Shown here piece by piece: positions 1-6,093 of a stretch of 14,076 nt of DNA. Numbering within the stretch: the first letter of the stretch is position 1; each line of letters opens with the position of its first letter. This DNA is from DASQVO01 sp035640715. Its GTDB lineage: Bacteria > Actinomycetota > Actinomycetes > Streptosporangiales > Streptosporangiaceae. The notes beneath the pieces were generated by a model. That model was not told where the DNA came from and ran no database searches. It saw only the letters and a list, made by a program, of their open reading frames with translations. The stretch lies in NCBI GenBank assembly GCA_035640715.1, contig DASQVO010000238.1, forward strand, positions 1 through 14,076, given 5' to 3'. A program made the translations under genes and the position numbers.

Positions 1-112
1 CCCAGATCTCCAGGTAAACGTCCGCAGTCGGGTCATTGTGGATATCCCCGACAGGATCAAAGCTAGCGTCGCCGATGTTCCCGATCACTGGCTCCTCCTC
101 AGTCGCGGTCAT
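1..112 (-). CDS. Partial CDS, hypothetical protein (N-terminal 37 residues only)
   Basis: An open frame on the minus strand starts with ATG at 112-110 and stays open to the left edge. It begins MTATEEEPVIGNIGDAS and continues with an acidic stretch containing DPVGDIHNDPTADVYLEIW. An AGGTGAG sequence 7-10 bases upstream of the ATG could serve as ribosome binding site. The composition is protein-like, not the Arg/Pro-rich pattern of shadow frames. Too little is present to assign a family. It lies downstream of, and in the same direction as, the 75-residue gene, with a hairpin in between, so it may be a separate transcript. It was judged from start, RBS and residue content only; the stop lies outside the window. 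Confidence 0.5.
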   Translation of the reverse strand, partial: MTATEEEPVIGNIGDASFDPVGDIHNDPTADVYLEIW

Positions 113-204
113 CCTAAGCTCACCTGCACCCCCGGCGCCTGTTTACGGCTTTTGACCCCAAAAGGTCACTTCAGTGAGCTGAAACGATCGTCCGCAAATG
201 ACGA

Positions 205-239
205 GGCCCGACTCCCCGTGTTGCCGGGGAAGCCGGGCC
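205..239 (-). terminator. GC-rich hairpin, candidate terminator
   Basis: GGCCCG (205-210) pairs with CGGGCC (234-239) and TCCCCG (213-218) pairs with CGGGGA (225-230), leaving a 6-nt loop. It lies 16 bases past the stop of the minus-strand gene ending at 255. No U-tract follows, which is usual for actinobacterial hairpin terminators, so assignment rests on structure and position. Confidence 0.5.
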
Positions 240-254
240 ACTGTCTACCTGGTG

Positions 255-482
255 TCAGTCGTCCAGGTCGTACTTGTCCAGCTCCTCGGTGCTGGCGTAC
301 TCAAGCTGTTCCAGCTCGATGATCGCGTCTACCAGCAGCTCGTGCTCACCCGCGTCGATGAGGGCCTGTAGCTCGGGGTACCGGCTGATGAGTTCCCCGT
401 TGCGGCGGTTCTCCTCCTGGAGGAATCGCTCGATCTCATCTGGGCAGGTCATCGGCTCGAACTTGCAGGGGTCCTCGTTCAC
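255..482 (-). CDS. Small acidic hypothetical protein (75 aa)
   Basis: I chose the GTG at 482-480 because GGGGAGGAG lies about 4 bases upstream; the same frame stays open further upstream, but that part is Arg/Pro/Ala-rich and looks like a shadow. The product starts MNEDPCKFEPMTCPDEIERF and is strongly acidic, with probable helices (IERFLQEENRRNGELI, LLVDAIIELEQLEY) and an Asp/Glu-rich end. Two cysteines lie near the N-terminus. No signal peptide or membrane segment is visible. I recognise no family. It follows the TM0106-type nuclease gene in the same direction after about 230 non-coding bases. An internal ATG (MTCPDEIERF) is a possible alternative start. Confidence 0.6.
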   Translation of the reverse strand: MNEDPCKFEPMTCPDEIERFLQEENRRNGELISRYPELQALIDAGEHELLVDAIIELEQLEYASTEELDKYDLDD

Positions 483-607
483 TGCTCCTCCCCGGTCACG
501 GTTATCTGACGCGCAGCGCCCGGACGCGGTGTACTCGCGTGCCCGCGCCGGCGGCCGCCGCCGCGGCCCCCGCAGCCACGGCACCCGCAGGGCCACTGCC
601 CGACGTG

Positions 608-649
608 GCGCTCACCTGGCTCATCCGCACCGGCCGCCACGACATAGCC
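608..649. repeat. 42-bp dispersed repeat, copy 1
   Basis: This segment matches 5910-5951 in the same orientation at 40 of 42 bases (differences at 626 and 646). Read on the plus strand, both copies can encode ALTWLI(R/G)TGRHD(I/M)A. The frame here ends in TGA at about 671. Flanking sequence is not similar, so only this core is shared. It lies in non-coding sequence between the 75-aa gene and the nuclease stop codon. Confidence 0.75.
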
Positions 650-712
650 GGACACGGCGCATCCGGTTGATCGTGGAGTTCACCTACTAGCTGGCGGGCC
701 CGGCGGGCCACC

Positions 713-2584
713 TTATGATCCGAGGGCTTCGACCGGCGGGTAGCGGGTGGCGCTGCGGTCGAGCCACTCCCGCAGGGCGGCCGTGGCCTCGACGTCGTTG
801 CGGTTATAGGTCAGCAGCCAGTCGCGGGCGGCACCGGCGGCGCCGGGATCGTCCGCACGGATGGCTTCCTCGTAGTAGACCATGGAGGCAGCGCCGCCGG
901 GATCTTCGGCGTCCCAGGAGAAGCCGGCGAGCGGGGCCACGTTCTTGAGCCCGGTTGATGAGCCCGTGACGAGCTGGCTCTCGAACACCTGGCGCAGGTC
1001 GACCCACTCTTCGCCCGTGAGGAAGGCGGCGACCGCATCCTCCAGGCCGGTGGTGGCGGCGATGCGGCGCATCTGGGTGTTCTCGGCCGCGGCGTTGTAA
1101 CAGTAGGCGCGGAATGCCACCCCCGCAGCGGCGGCGCCGGCCCGCAGGTCCGACAGCCATGCCCAGAATTCCCGGAACACCCCGGCCTCGGCGGCGGCGG
1201 TCATTGGCTCCCAGGTGCAGAAGGCGCGGTATCCAGCCGGCACCGTATCCCACGCTGACCGGCTGGTCACCAGAGTGCCCCACAGGTAGACGCCCTCCTC
1301 AGTGTTTTCCATGTCGATGTCGACCTCGACCCCGCCCCGCGGGACCTCGACCCGGGCGACCCCTCGGCGCCGGTAGGCGGGGAACTCGCCGAGAGCGGCC
1401 CGGGCCTGGTCGATCTGCTCGGGCAGGTCCCGCATGGGCTGGTCGCAGTAGGCGGCGGTGCGGGGGCAGAGGGACCGCGCATCGCCCAGGGTGCGGATGC
1501 CCGCCTTCTGGAGCTTGGCCAGCTGGGCCCGCTTGCGGTCGCCGATGACCGCCGTGACCGGCGTGTCATCGGGCCGGGTGCCGATCGCCGCCGTGATGGG
1601 CCGCAGGTCCACCTGGCCCGCGACGAGGGCCGCGGTGCGGTGGTCAAGTGCGGCGAGTGCGGCCCGGTCGGTGACGCCGTGGTCGCGGTGCGTTCGCCAG
1701 GCCTGCCAGCCGATGCGCGGCAGGAGGCTCACGTCACCGGACCCGGTCGCCAGCTGCGGCCCGCACCATGACCACCATGGGCACTCCGCGCATTCCCCGA
1801 TGCGAACCGGCACGACCAGCAGCGCGACCGACGGGTCGGCGTTGTGCCGGGCAGCGACGGCGAGAATGTCGAGGCGGAAGCCGAACTCGAAGTCGTACAC
1901 CTCCATGGTGGAGCGCCGCTTCGGCCGGCCGCGCGAGGACGGGGTGAGCCAGATGCCGGCGTCGAGGTCGTACCAGGCCACGACGCCGTCCACCCCAACT
2001 ATGGCGCCGAGACGCTGACCCGGCGGAGCCATCCCGGCGGCTTCGAGCATCCGCTGATAATGGGCCAGCTGGAGGAGGTCTTCCTTGCGTTTCCGGGCGG
2101 AGGAGCCCGCCACCGGTTCCGCTGCCTCCCAGGACGGGCGGGCGAGCGGCGAGCAGCGCGCCGGCAGCCCGGAAGGAGCAGCGACCAGGCACCGGTGGTG
2201 CTTGATGTCGACGGCCCGGTAACCGGTATCGCCCGCTGCCGCCACGAGAAGGTCGGGTTCGCCGACCCGGCGGCCGGCCAGGTCAGCAGGCAGACGGCCG
2301 CCGGCGATGAGCGGCGCGCCGCTCTTCATCGCCGCGAGTGTCGCGGCCTCCCGTTCGGCCCTGTCCGCACCGGAGATCACGACCGCGGCGGGATGGAGCG
2401 CGAGCAGCCGGGTGACGACGTCCGCTTCGAATTGGCGGCCCCGCGCGAACTGGCGAGCCAGGTGCGGTGAGGGCGGCAAGGGCACCCCCGGCCGGACCGC
2501 GTCCCACTGCGCCCGCACCGGGCATTGTTTGGCTACATAACCACCCTGCGGTGGCACGTCCGAGATGTCGTAGCGGGTCCTCAC
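713..2584 (-). CDS. TM0106 family RecB-like nuclease with C-terminal RNase H-like domain
   Basis: A 623-residue protein of two nuclease-like parts. The N-terminal half has the PD-(D/E)xK pattern of RecB/Cas4 proteins: GEPDLL (D111), AVDIKHH (D126, K128) and QLAHY (Q172, Y176). It is bracketed by four cysteines spaced as in Fe-S RecB/AddB/Cas4 nucleases (C21, then C265, C268, C274). The C-terminal half (about 420-610) looks like the RNase_H_2/DEDD exonuclease fold: DIDMEN (D422, D424, E426), WVDLRQVF (D529) and TYNRNDVEAT (D597). This order is that of the TM0106 family of putative nucleases, whose substrate is not established; cytosolic DNA or RNA processing is inferred. The start is GTG at 2584-2582, with GGAGGGG directly upstream (very short spacing). 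All key residues look intact. It is divergent from the paralogous pair starting at 2894. Confidence 0.88.
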   Translation of the reverse strand: MRTRYDISDVPPQGGYVAKQCPVRAQWDAVRPGVPLPPSPHLARQFARGRQFEADVVTRLLALHPAAVVISGADRAEREAATLAAMKSGAPLIAGGRLPADLAGRRVGEPDLLVAAAGDTGYRAVDIKHHRCLVAAPSGLPARCSPLARPSWEAAEPVAGSSARKRKEDLLQLAHYQRMLEAAGMAPPGQRLGAIVGVDGVVAWYDLDAGIWLTPSSRGRPKRRSTMEVYDFEFGFRLDILAVAARHNADPSVALLVVPVRIGECAECPWWSWCGPQLATGSGDVSLLPRIGWQAWRTHRDHGVTDRAALAALDHRTAALVAGQVDLRPITAAIGTRPDDTPVTAVIGDRKRAQLAKLQKAGIRTLGDARSLCPRTAAYCDQPMRDLPEQIDQARAALGEFPAYRRRGVARVEVPRGGVEVDIDMENTEEGVYLWGTLVTSRSAWDTVPAGYRAFCTWEPMTAAAEAGVFREFWAWLSDLRAGAAAAGVAFRAYCYNAAAENTQMRRIAATTGLEDAVAAFLTGEEWVDLRQVFESQLVTGSSTGLKNVAPLAGFSWDAEDPGGAASMVYYEEAIRADDPGAAGAARDWLLTYNRNDVEATAALREWLDRSATRYPPVEALGS

Positions 2585-2893
2585 CCCTCCATGGTAAGCG
2601 GGCGCTTCGTCGTTACTCCGGCAAATTCTGATCGGTCTTGTCAGCCCTTGACTGGAGAGTAACTTGTCAGCCCTTGACTGGAGGGTAACTTGTCAGCCCG
2701 GGACTGTTTATGGCCGGGCCGCGCAAAGATTTCAGCACATATTTATCCACCGTTTTATCTGCCGTTAACCATGGAATGGCCCCGGAGTGGGGATGAATAT
2801 CGTGCACGGGTGTCCCGCAGATCCCCCAGGCGCCATCGTGGTCCAGGCCCCCGCTGTCCACGGTGACCCCCCTACGCAGGTTGGACTGCCGCC
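2585..2893. other. Intergenic divergent control region
   Basis: This 309-bp gap separates the minus-strand TM0106 gene from the plus-strand paralogue at 2894. It holds the 26-bp tandem repeat at 2637-2706, then an A/T-rich patch (about 2724-2770) with a DnaA-box-like TTTATCCAC at 2742-2750, and a GTGCAC at 2802-2807. I see no convincing gene. No clear -10 box sits next to the 2894 start: TGGACT six bases before the ATG only weakly resembles the TACACT that precedes the second paralogue. Confidence 0.6.
2637..2706. repeat. 26-bp tandem repeat, 2.7 copies, each with a GTCA-N5-TGAC dyad
   Basis: Units start at 2637, 2663 and 2689. The first two differ only at one base (GGAGAGTAA versus GGAGGGTAA). 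The third runs to 2706 and reads CAGCCCGGGACTG instead of CAGCCCTTGACTG. Each full unit contains the inverted repeat GTCA-GCCCT-TGAC (2640-2652, 2666-2678). The block lies 53-122 bases upstream of the TM0106 start, a suitable place for a repressor or activator array. The function as an operator is inferred. Confidence 0.75.
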
Positions 2894-3847
2894 ATGACTG
2901 CACGGGAGGACCGGCAAAGTGGTCCGGTCCTGGACGACGTCGGTCCCCTCGTCGCGGTCACCCGGCCCGTCATCGCCGGGGTGCTGCAATCAATATCGGG
3001 GGAGGTAATGAGCACCTTCGGTGAACGTGAGCGGTTGCCGCTGAGGATGCTCGGGCGTCTTCGGAAACGTGGTGACGGCGACTGCGGAATCGCATTTGAG
3101 TACGCGGTGCACGATGCGGTGATCTCCGCCGAGCCGGTTGTGGTGGAACGTATAACGGATGCCCTCACTAAATGCCGCATCGTCCGGGGCAGTCCGGCGT
3201 CAATTCTCTTCGCGATCGAAAAATCGGGAACTCCGCAGCTCATCTCAACGGAACTGAGCCTGATTACCGATAATTCCCGCGTTCTTCCCGGCGGACCAGG
3301 CCAGCCGGTGAAGCTGAAGAAATACCTGGGCACGCTCACCGCGGCATTCAGGCACCCGGGAACGCGGCAGGATCTGCCGCAGAGCATACGGGGGCTCTGG
3401 AAGGCAGATCTGTTCCTCGGCTCGCCAGAACCCGATCACTGGGTCGGGGCCACGGTCAAGATAAACCCATCGCACCTGGAAGCGGCGCCCGGCCTCCGGG
3501 TGGCGATCATTCCCAGCCTGTCCGGCCACGCCGACCGGATAAGGCTCGATGAGCAGAAGAACCTGGTTATCTGCCCAATGCCGCACGACGGAAGCTTTAT
3601 GCAGGCGTTCTATGAAGGATGGCGGATTGTTCAGGCCTTGTGTGAGACCGATTTCAGGATGCCGCGTGAGATTGATATCCCCAACCCGGCCCATCGTGAG
3701 GTGGCACAGATCTTCGTCGATCGCCGTAATCTGCCGCTAGCCGACGTGATCGACGCCACGAAGAAATTCGCCCGCCCCGGCCTGCCCGCCACCAGCACGA
3801 AAGCTGTTCCCTCCGTCCCTTGGCCGCGGGACGGCAGGCGGTCATGA
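2894..3847 (+). CDS. Hypothetical protein, PD-(D/E)xK nuclease-like, first of a tandem paralogous pair
   Basis: A 317-residue protein of a family I cannot name. It aligns without gaps to the product at 4321-5355, with about 185 identities in the first 300 residues (hand count). The strongest conservation is DGDCGIAFEYAVHDAV (61-76), RGLWKADLFLG (166-176), WVGATVKIN (183-191) and RLDEQKN / ICPMPHDGSFM (217-236). E69, D172 and K189 are placed as in PD-(D/E)xK nucleases (helical Glu, then D-x16-K with TVK as the (E/Q/T)xK strand). This is inference, not family membership. No signal peptide or membrane helix is visible. The ATG at 2894 is the only start: an in-frame TGA lies shortly upstream, and the paralogue starts at the same residue. 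No good RBS is present. Codons ending in A/T are commoner than in neighbouring genes, suggesting an acquired origin. Confidence 0.8.
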   Translation: MTAREDRQSGPVLDDVGPLVAVTRPVIAGVLQSISGEVMSTFGERERLPLRMLGRLRKRGDGDCGIAFEYAVHDAVISAEPVVVERITDALTKCRIVRGSPASILFAIEKSGTPQLISTELSLITDNSRVLPGGPGQPVKLKKYLGTLTAAFRHPGTRQDLPQSIRGLWKADLFLGSPEPDHWVGATVKINPSHLEAAPGLRVAIIPSLSGHADRIRLDEQKNLVICPMPHDGSFMQAFYEGWRIVQALCETDFRMPREIDIPNPAHREVAQIFVDRRNLPLADVIDATKKFARPGLPATSTKAVPSVPWPRDGRRS

Positions 3848-3933
3848 CGCCATCTCACCGGCTGCTCAGGCGGCCTGATGACCGCGCGGCCCGGGCGCAC
3901 CGGGCGTGCTGCCCATGACGGCTGGCGGCCGCG

Positions 3934-3972
3934 GGCCGGTGCTCCGGCCGGCTCAGAGCCGGAGCGCCGGCC
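3934..3972 (+). terminator. Long GC hairpin, candidate terminator of the first paralogue
   Basis: Bases 3934-3948 pair with 3958-3972 over 15 positions (one T-G wobble), with a 9-nt loop. GGCGGC/GCCGCC just outside could lengthen the stem. It lies about 87 bases after the stop at 3847. No T-run follows. It could also be an mRNA-stabilising structure. Confidence 0.5.
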
Positions 3973-4230
3973 CGGGACAGCCGCCGATGCGCAGCGTGAC
4001 AGGTGTTTTTCGGGGCGCGGACGCCGGGTGACGCTCATGCCCAGCCGACCGGGTGACCATGTTACGGGACGTACCCCGGGTGGCATGCTGGTGCACAACC
4101 CACCCGGTGACGCAGTCCGCCGGGGTGCACATATTACGGAGAGTGCTGAACACATTCCAAGGAGAAGTTGCCCCAATCGGCCGCTAAAGGACCGGTCGCC
4201 GCCGGTTTCGGCTTGCCACATTAATTCGAT

Positions 4231-4246
4231 AAAGTACGTCTACTTT
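4231..4246. promoter_or_regulatory. Palindromic operator candidate upstream of the second paralogue
   Basis: AAAGTA-CGTC-TACTTT is a perfect inverted repeat with 6-bp arms, in an A/T-rich patch that contrasts with the GC-rich surroundings. It lies 36 bases upstream of the -35 element at 4283, a position suited to an activator or upstream operator. No regulator gene adjoins it, so the binding protein is unknown. Confidence 0.4.
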
Positions 4247-4282
4247 GCCCAGATGCGTATCAACAAGATAGAAGCCGATCCG

Positions 4283-4313
4283 CTGACACGCCCCCGCCGC
4301 CCCGCGCTACACT
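4283..4313 (+). promoter_or_regulatory. Promoter for the second paralogue, leaderless type
   Basis: CTGACA (4283-4288) and TACACT (4308-4313) are 19 bases apart and match -35/-10 elements. The -10 ends 7 bases before the ATG at 4321, so transcription should begin at or next to the start codon. No Shine-Dalgarno sequence is present, which agrees with a leaderless mRNA. Confidence 0.6.
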
Positions 4314-4320
4314 GTCCCGC

Positions 4321-5355
4321 ATGGAAATCTGGGAAGACCGGCAAAAAAATCCGGTTGCGGACGACGTCAGTGCACTCGTTGCCGTGACCGGGCCGATCAT
4401 CACGGGCATCCTGCAATCAATACCGGTGGAAGTTGCCGCTAGTTTCGGCGGACGCGACCGTTTGCCGCTCAGCATGCTCGGGCGTCTCCGTAAAGAAGCA
4501 GACGGTGATTGTGGCATTGCATTTGAATACGCGGTGCATGATGCGGTAATTTCCCGTGAGCCGATTATCGCCGAGCGCCTGGCTGACGCTCTCGGTAAGT
4601 GCGGGATAGGGCAGGGGGATCCCACATCGATTCTGATCGCAATCGAGAAGTCGGGGGCCCAGGAGCTCGTCTCGACCGAGGCGGGCCTGGTCATGGAAAA
4701 ATCGCCGGTACTGCTGGGGAAGGGCGGGCGCCCGGTCAGCCTCAGGGAGCATCTGGGCGCGATCAGCGCCGCTTTCCGGCTGCCCGGCACGCTTCTGAAC
4801 CTCGCGCAGAGCTTCCGGGGCCTGTGGAAGACGGAGCTTTTCCTCGGCTCCTCGGGCCGTGATCAATGGGTCGGCGCGAGCGTCAATATCAGCCAGTCGC
4901 AGCTAACGGCAGCGGAGGGGCCGCGGATCGCGATTATCCCCAGTGTGACCGGTGTTTCCGATGCGGTGCGGCTCGATGAGCAGAAGAATGTGGTCATCTG
5001 CCCCGTCCCGCATGATGGAAGCTTTATGAAGATCTTCCACGAGGGATGGAAGATCGTGCAGACCCTGTGCGCCAGTAACTTCGAGATGCCTGGCAGCAGC
5101 GATATCCCGAATCCGCTTCATCGCGAGGCCGCGCGGATCTTCGCCGAGCGCCGCCGGTTCCCGATCGTGGAGGTGGTAGATGCGATACGGAAATTCGCGC
5201 AACCGGAACTGCTGACCACCAGCGTCAAGGTCGTCCCTGATATCCCGTTCGGGAGTACCGTGGTCCCGGCGACATCAACGATAATCACACCGATTGCGCG
5301 CACCATCACCACGCCCGGGGAAAAGACCGAGGCGCTGGCGGACCTGGCTCGCTGA
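4321..5355 (+). CDS. Hypothetical protein, second paralogue with altered nuclease-like residues
   Basis: A 344-residue paralogue of the 2894-3847 product, collinear through residue 300 at about 62% identity by hand count. The DGDCGIAFEYAVHDAV block (61-76, with E69) is identical. In the putative catalytic strand it reads WKTELFLG and GASVNIS, so D172 is Glu and K189 is Asn (codon AAT versus AAG). If the PD-(D/E)xK reading is right, loss of the lysine should abolish or change catalysis, making this a pseudo-enzyme partner or a binding protein. The tail after about residue 300 is unrelated to the first copy and rich in Thr, Pro and Ile (VPATSTIITPIARTITTP). ATG at 4321 is set by the adjacent -10 box. 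Codon use is less GC-biased than in flanking genes. No membrane segments are seen. Confidence 0.82.
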   Translation: MEIWEDRQKNPVADDVSALVAVTGPIITGILQSIPVEVAASFGGRDRLPLSMLGRLRKEADGDCGIAFEYAVHDAVISREPIIAERLADALGKCGIGQGDPTSILIAIEKSGAQELVSTEAGLVMEKSPVLLGKGGRPVSLREHLGAISAAFRLPGTLLNLAQSFRGLWKTELFLGSSGRDQWVGASVNISQSQLTAAEGPRIAIIPSVTGVSDAVRLDEQKNVVICPVPHDGSFMKIFHEGWKIVQTLCASNFEMPGSSDIPNPLHREAARIFAERRRFPIVEVVDAIRKFAQPELLTTSVKVVPDIPFGSTVVPATSTIITPIARTITTPGEKTEALADLAR

Positions 5356-5909
5356 GCCGCGTGCTTCCTGATGCAGTTGTGACAGCAGTGCGCTAAAGCG
5401 GTCAATGAGGAATACAGGAATAGTTGTTTATCTGGAATTCTGATTGACCTTCGGTAACGGCTCAGCAAAGACATTGCGACGATATCGCGTATCCCGGCGT
5501 CCCGGTAAGGTTTATCCACGGACAGAGAATGTCATGCGTGCTGATTCCGTCCGGCGGTTATTGGTGAACCTGGCGAAGGTATGTCCCGGGCGGTTCCGGT
5601 GACCGACACTCTACCGCTGCGCTCGCGGTGCTGGCAACTGCTGGTGCGCCATTGCTGTTTCCGGTGATGGTCCCTCGTTCACTTGACGGGCGAATGCCGG
5701 GCCGGCGGCGGCCGGCCGCTGTTAAGTACCCGATGGTGCCATTCTCCGCAGGACCACAATGGAACGGGGATCGGCTGTTACCTGATCGCCAGGCTGACGT
5801 TCCGGCACCGCCGCTCCCCCGGCGGCCGCCTGCACGGCGCCGCCGCCGTCAGCCTCAGCGCGGTCGCCGTGGCCGGATTCCAGCCCCCACCCTCGCGCCC
5901 ATCACCAGG

Positions 5910-5951
5910 GCGCTCACCTGGCTCATCGGCACCGGCCGCCACGACATGGCC
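5910..5951. repeat. 42-bp dispersed repeat, copy 2
   Basis: Matches 608-649 in the same orientation at 40 of 42 bases. The two copies bracket the nuclease/paralogue part of the window, about 5.3 kb apart. There are no inverted ends or target duplications to suggest an insertion sequence. Confidence 0.75.
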
Positions 5952-5981
5952 AGCCGGCGGCGCGGCAGCAGCATGGGCTCG

Positions 5982-6047
5982 AAAAGTTGAGATCCTCTTA
6001 ACCGGATCGACATCAAAAGTTAAGAACCTATTTAACCCGATTAACGC
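5982..6047. repeat. 33-bp imperfect tandem repeat, operator-like
   Basis: Two units start with AAAAGTT at 5982 and 6015. AAAAGTTGAGATCCTCTTAA aligns with AAAAGTTAAGAACCTATTTA, both continuing into ACC(G/C)GAT. Each holds an inverted repeat: GTTGA-N7-TTAAC in unit 1 and GTTAA-N8-TTAAC in unit 2. A further TTAAC follows at 6041-6045. The block ends 10 bases before the -35 candidate of the MFS remnant, so it is placed to control that gene. The regulator is unknown. Confidence 0.65.
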
Positions 6048-6057
6048 CAATGGTCCC

Positions 6058-6087
6058 CTGACCGCCGCCGGGCCCCCGCCTTACTGT
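6058..6087 (+). promoter_or_regulatory. Promoter of the MFS remnant, leaderless type
   Basis: CTGACC (6058-6063), an 18-base spacer and TACTGT (6082-6087) fit a -35/-10 pair. The -10 ends 6 bases before the ATG at 6094, and no RBS is visible, as expected for a leaderless transcript. The start region of the remnant thus still looks functional. Confidence 0.5.
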
Positions 6088-6093
6088 TGCGGC

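Larger units (their letters stand above)
3848..4320. other. Intergenic region between the two paralogues
   Basis: This 473-bp gap holds a long hairpin (3934-3972), degenerate direct repeats CCGGGTGACCATGTTACGG (4049-4067) and a similar CATATTACGG copy (4120-4139), two GTGCAC sites (4091, 4125), a perfect AAAGTA-CGTC-TACTTT palindrome (4231-4246) and a promoter candidate for the second paralogue (4283-4313). Open frames here are Arg/Pro-rich and I judge them non-coding. Confidence 0.6.
5356..6093. other. Long non-coding stretch with repeats and possible gene remnants
   Basis: This is the longest stretch (738 bp) without a convincing gene. It contains GGTCAAT/ATTGACC inverted arms (5400-5406, 5443-5449), a DnaA-box-like TTTATCCAC (5511-5519), copy 2 of the 42-bp repeat (5910-5951), and a 33-bp tandem repeat (5982-6047) before the MFS remnant. 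Open frames across 5628-5990 are Arg/Pro-rich and lack an RBS. The region may hold decayed genes, but I cannot name them. Confidence 0.55.

Noticed and set aside
2637..2706. CRISPR array
   Set aside because: The units are directly adjacent with no variable spacers, and the third copy is degenerate; this is a simple tandem repeat.
2667..2903. 78-codon minus-strand frame in the divergent gap
   Set aside because: It crosses the tandem repeat and overlaps the start of the 2894 gene, with no RBS and no recognisable protein pattern.
3878..4387. 169-codon plus-strand frame between the paralogues
   Set aside because: It is Arg/Pro/Gly-rich, runs through a hairpin and the promoter of the next gene, and overlaps that gene in another frame.
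5118..5519. 133-codon minus-strand frame at the end of the second paralogue
   Set aside because: Most of it is antisense to the paralogue and it has no start signals or recognisable motifs.
5628..5990. Plus-strand hypothetical gene containing the 42-bp repeat copy 2
   Set aside because: It has no RBS or -10 box, very Arg/Pro-rich content, and a frame that fits the repeat only over the shared 14 residues.
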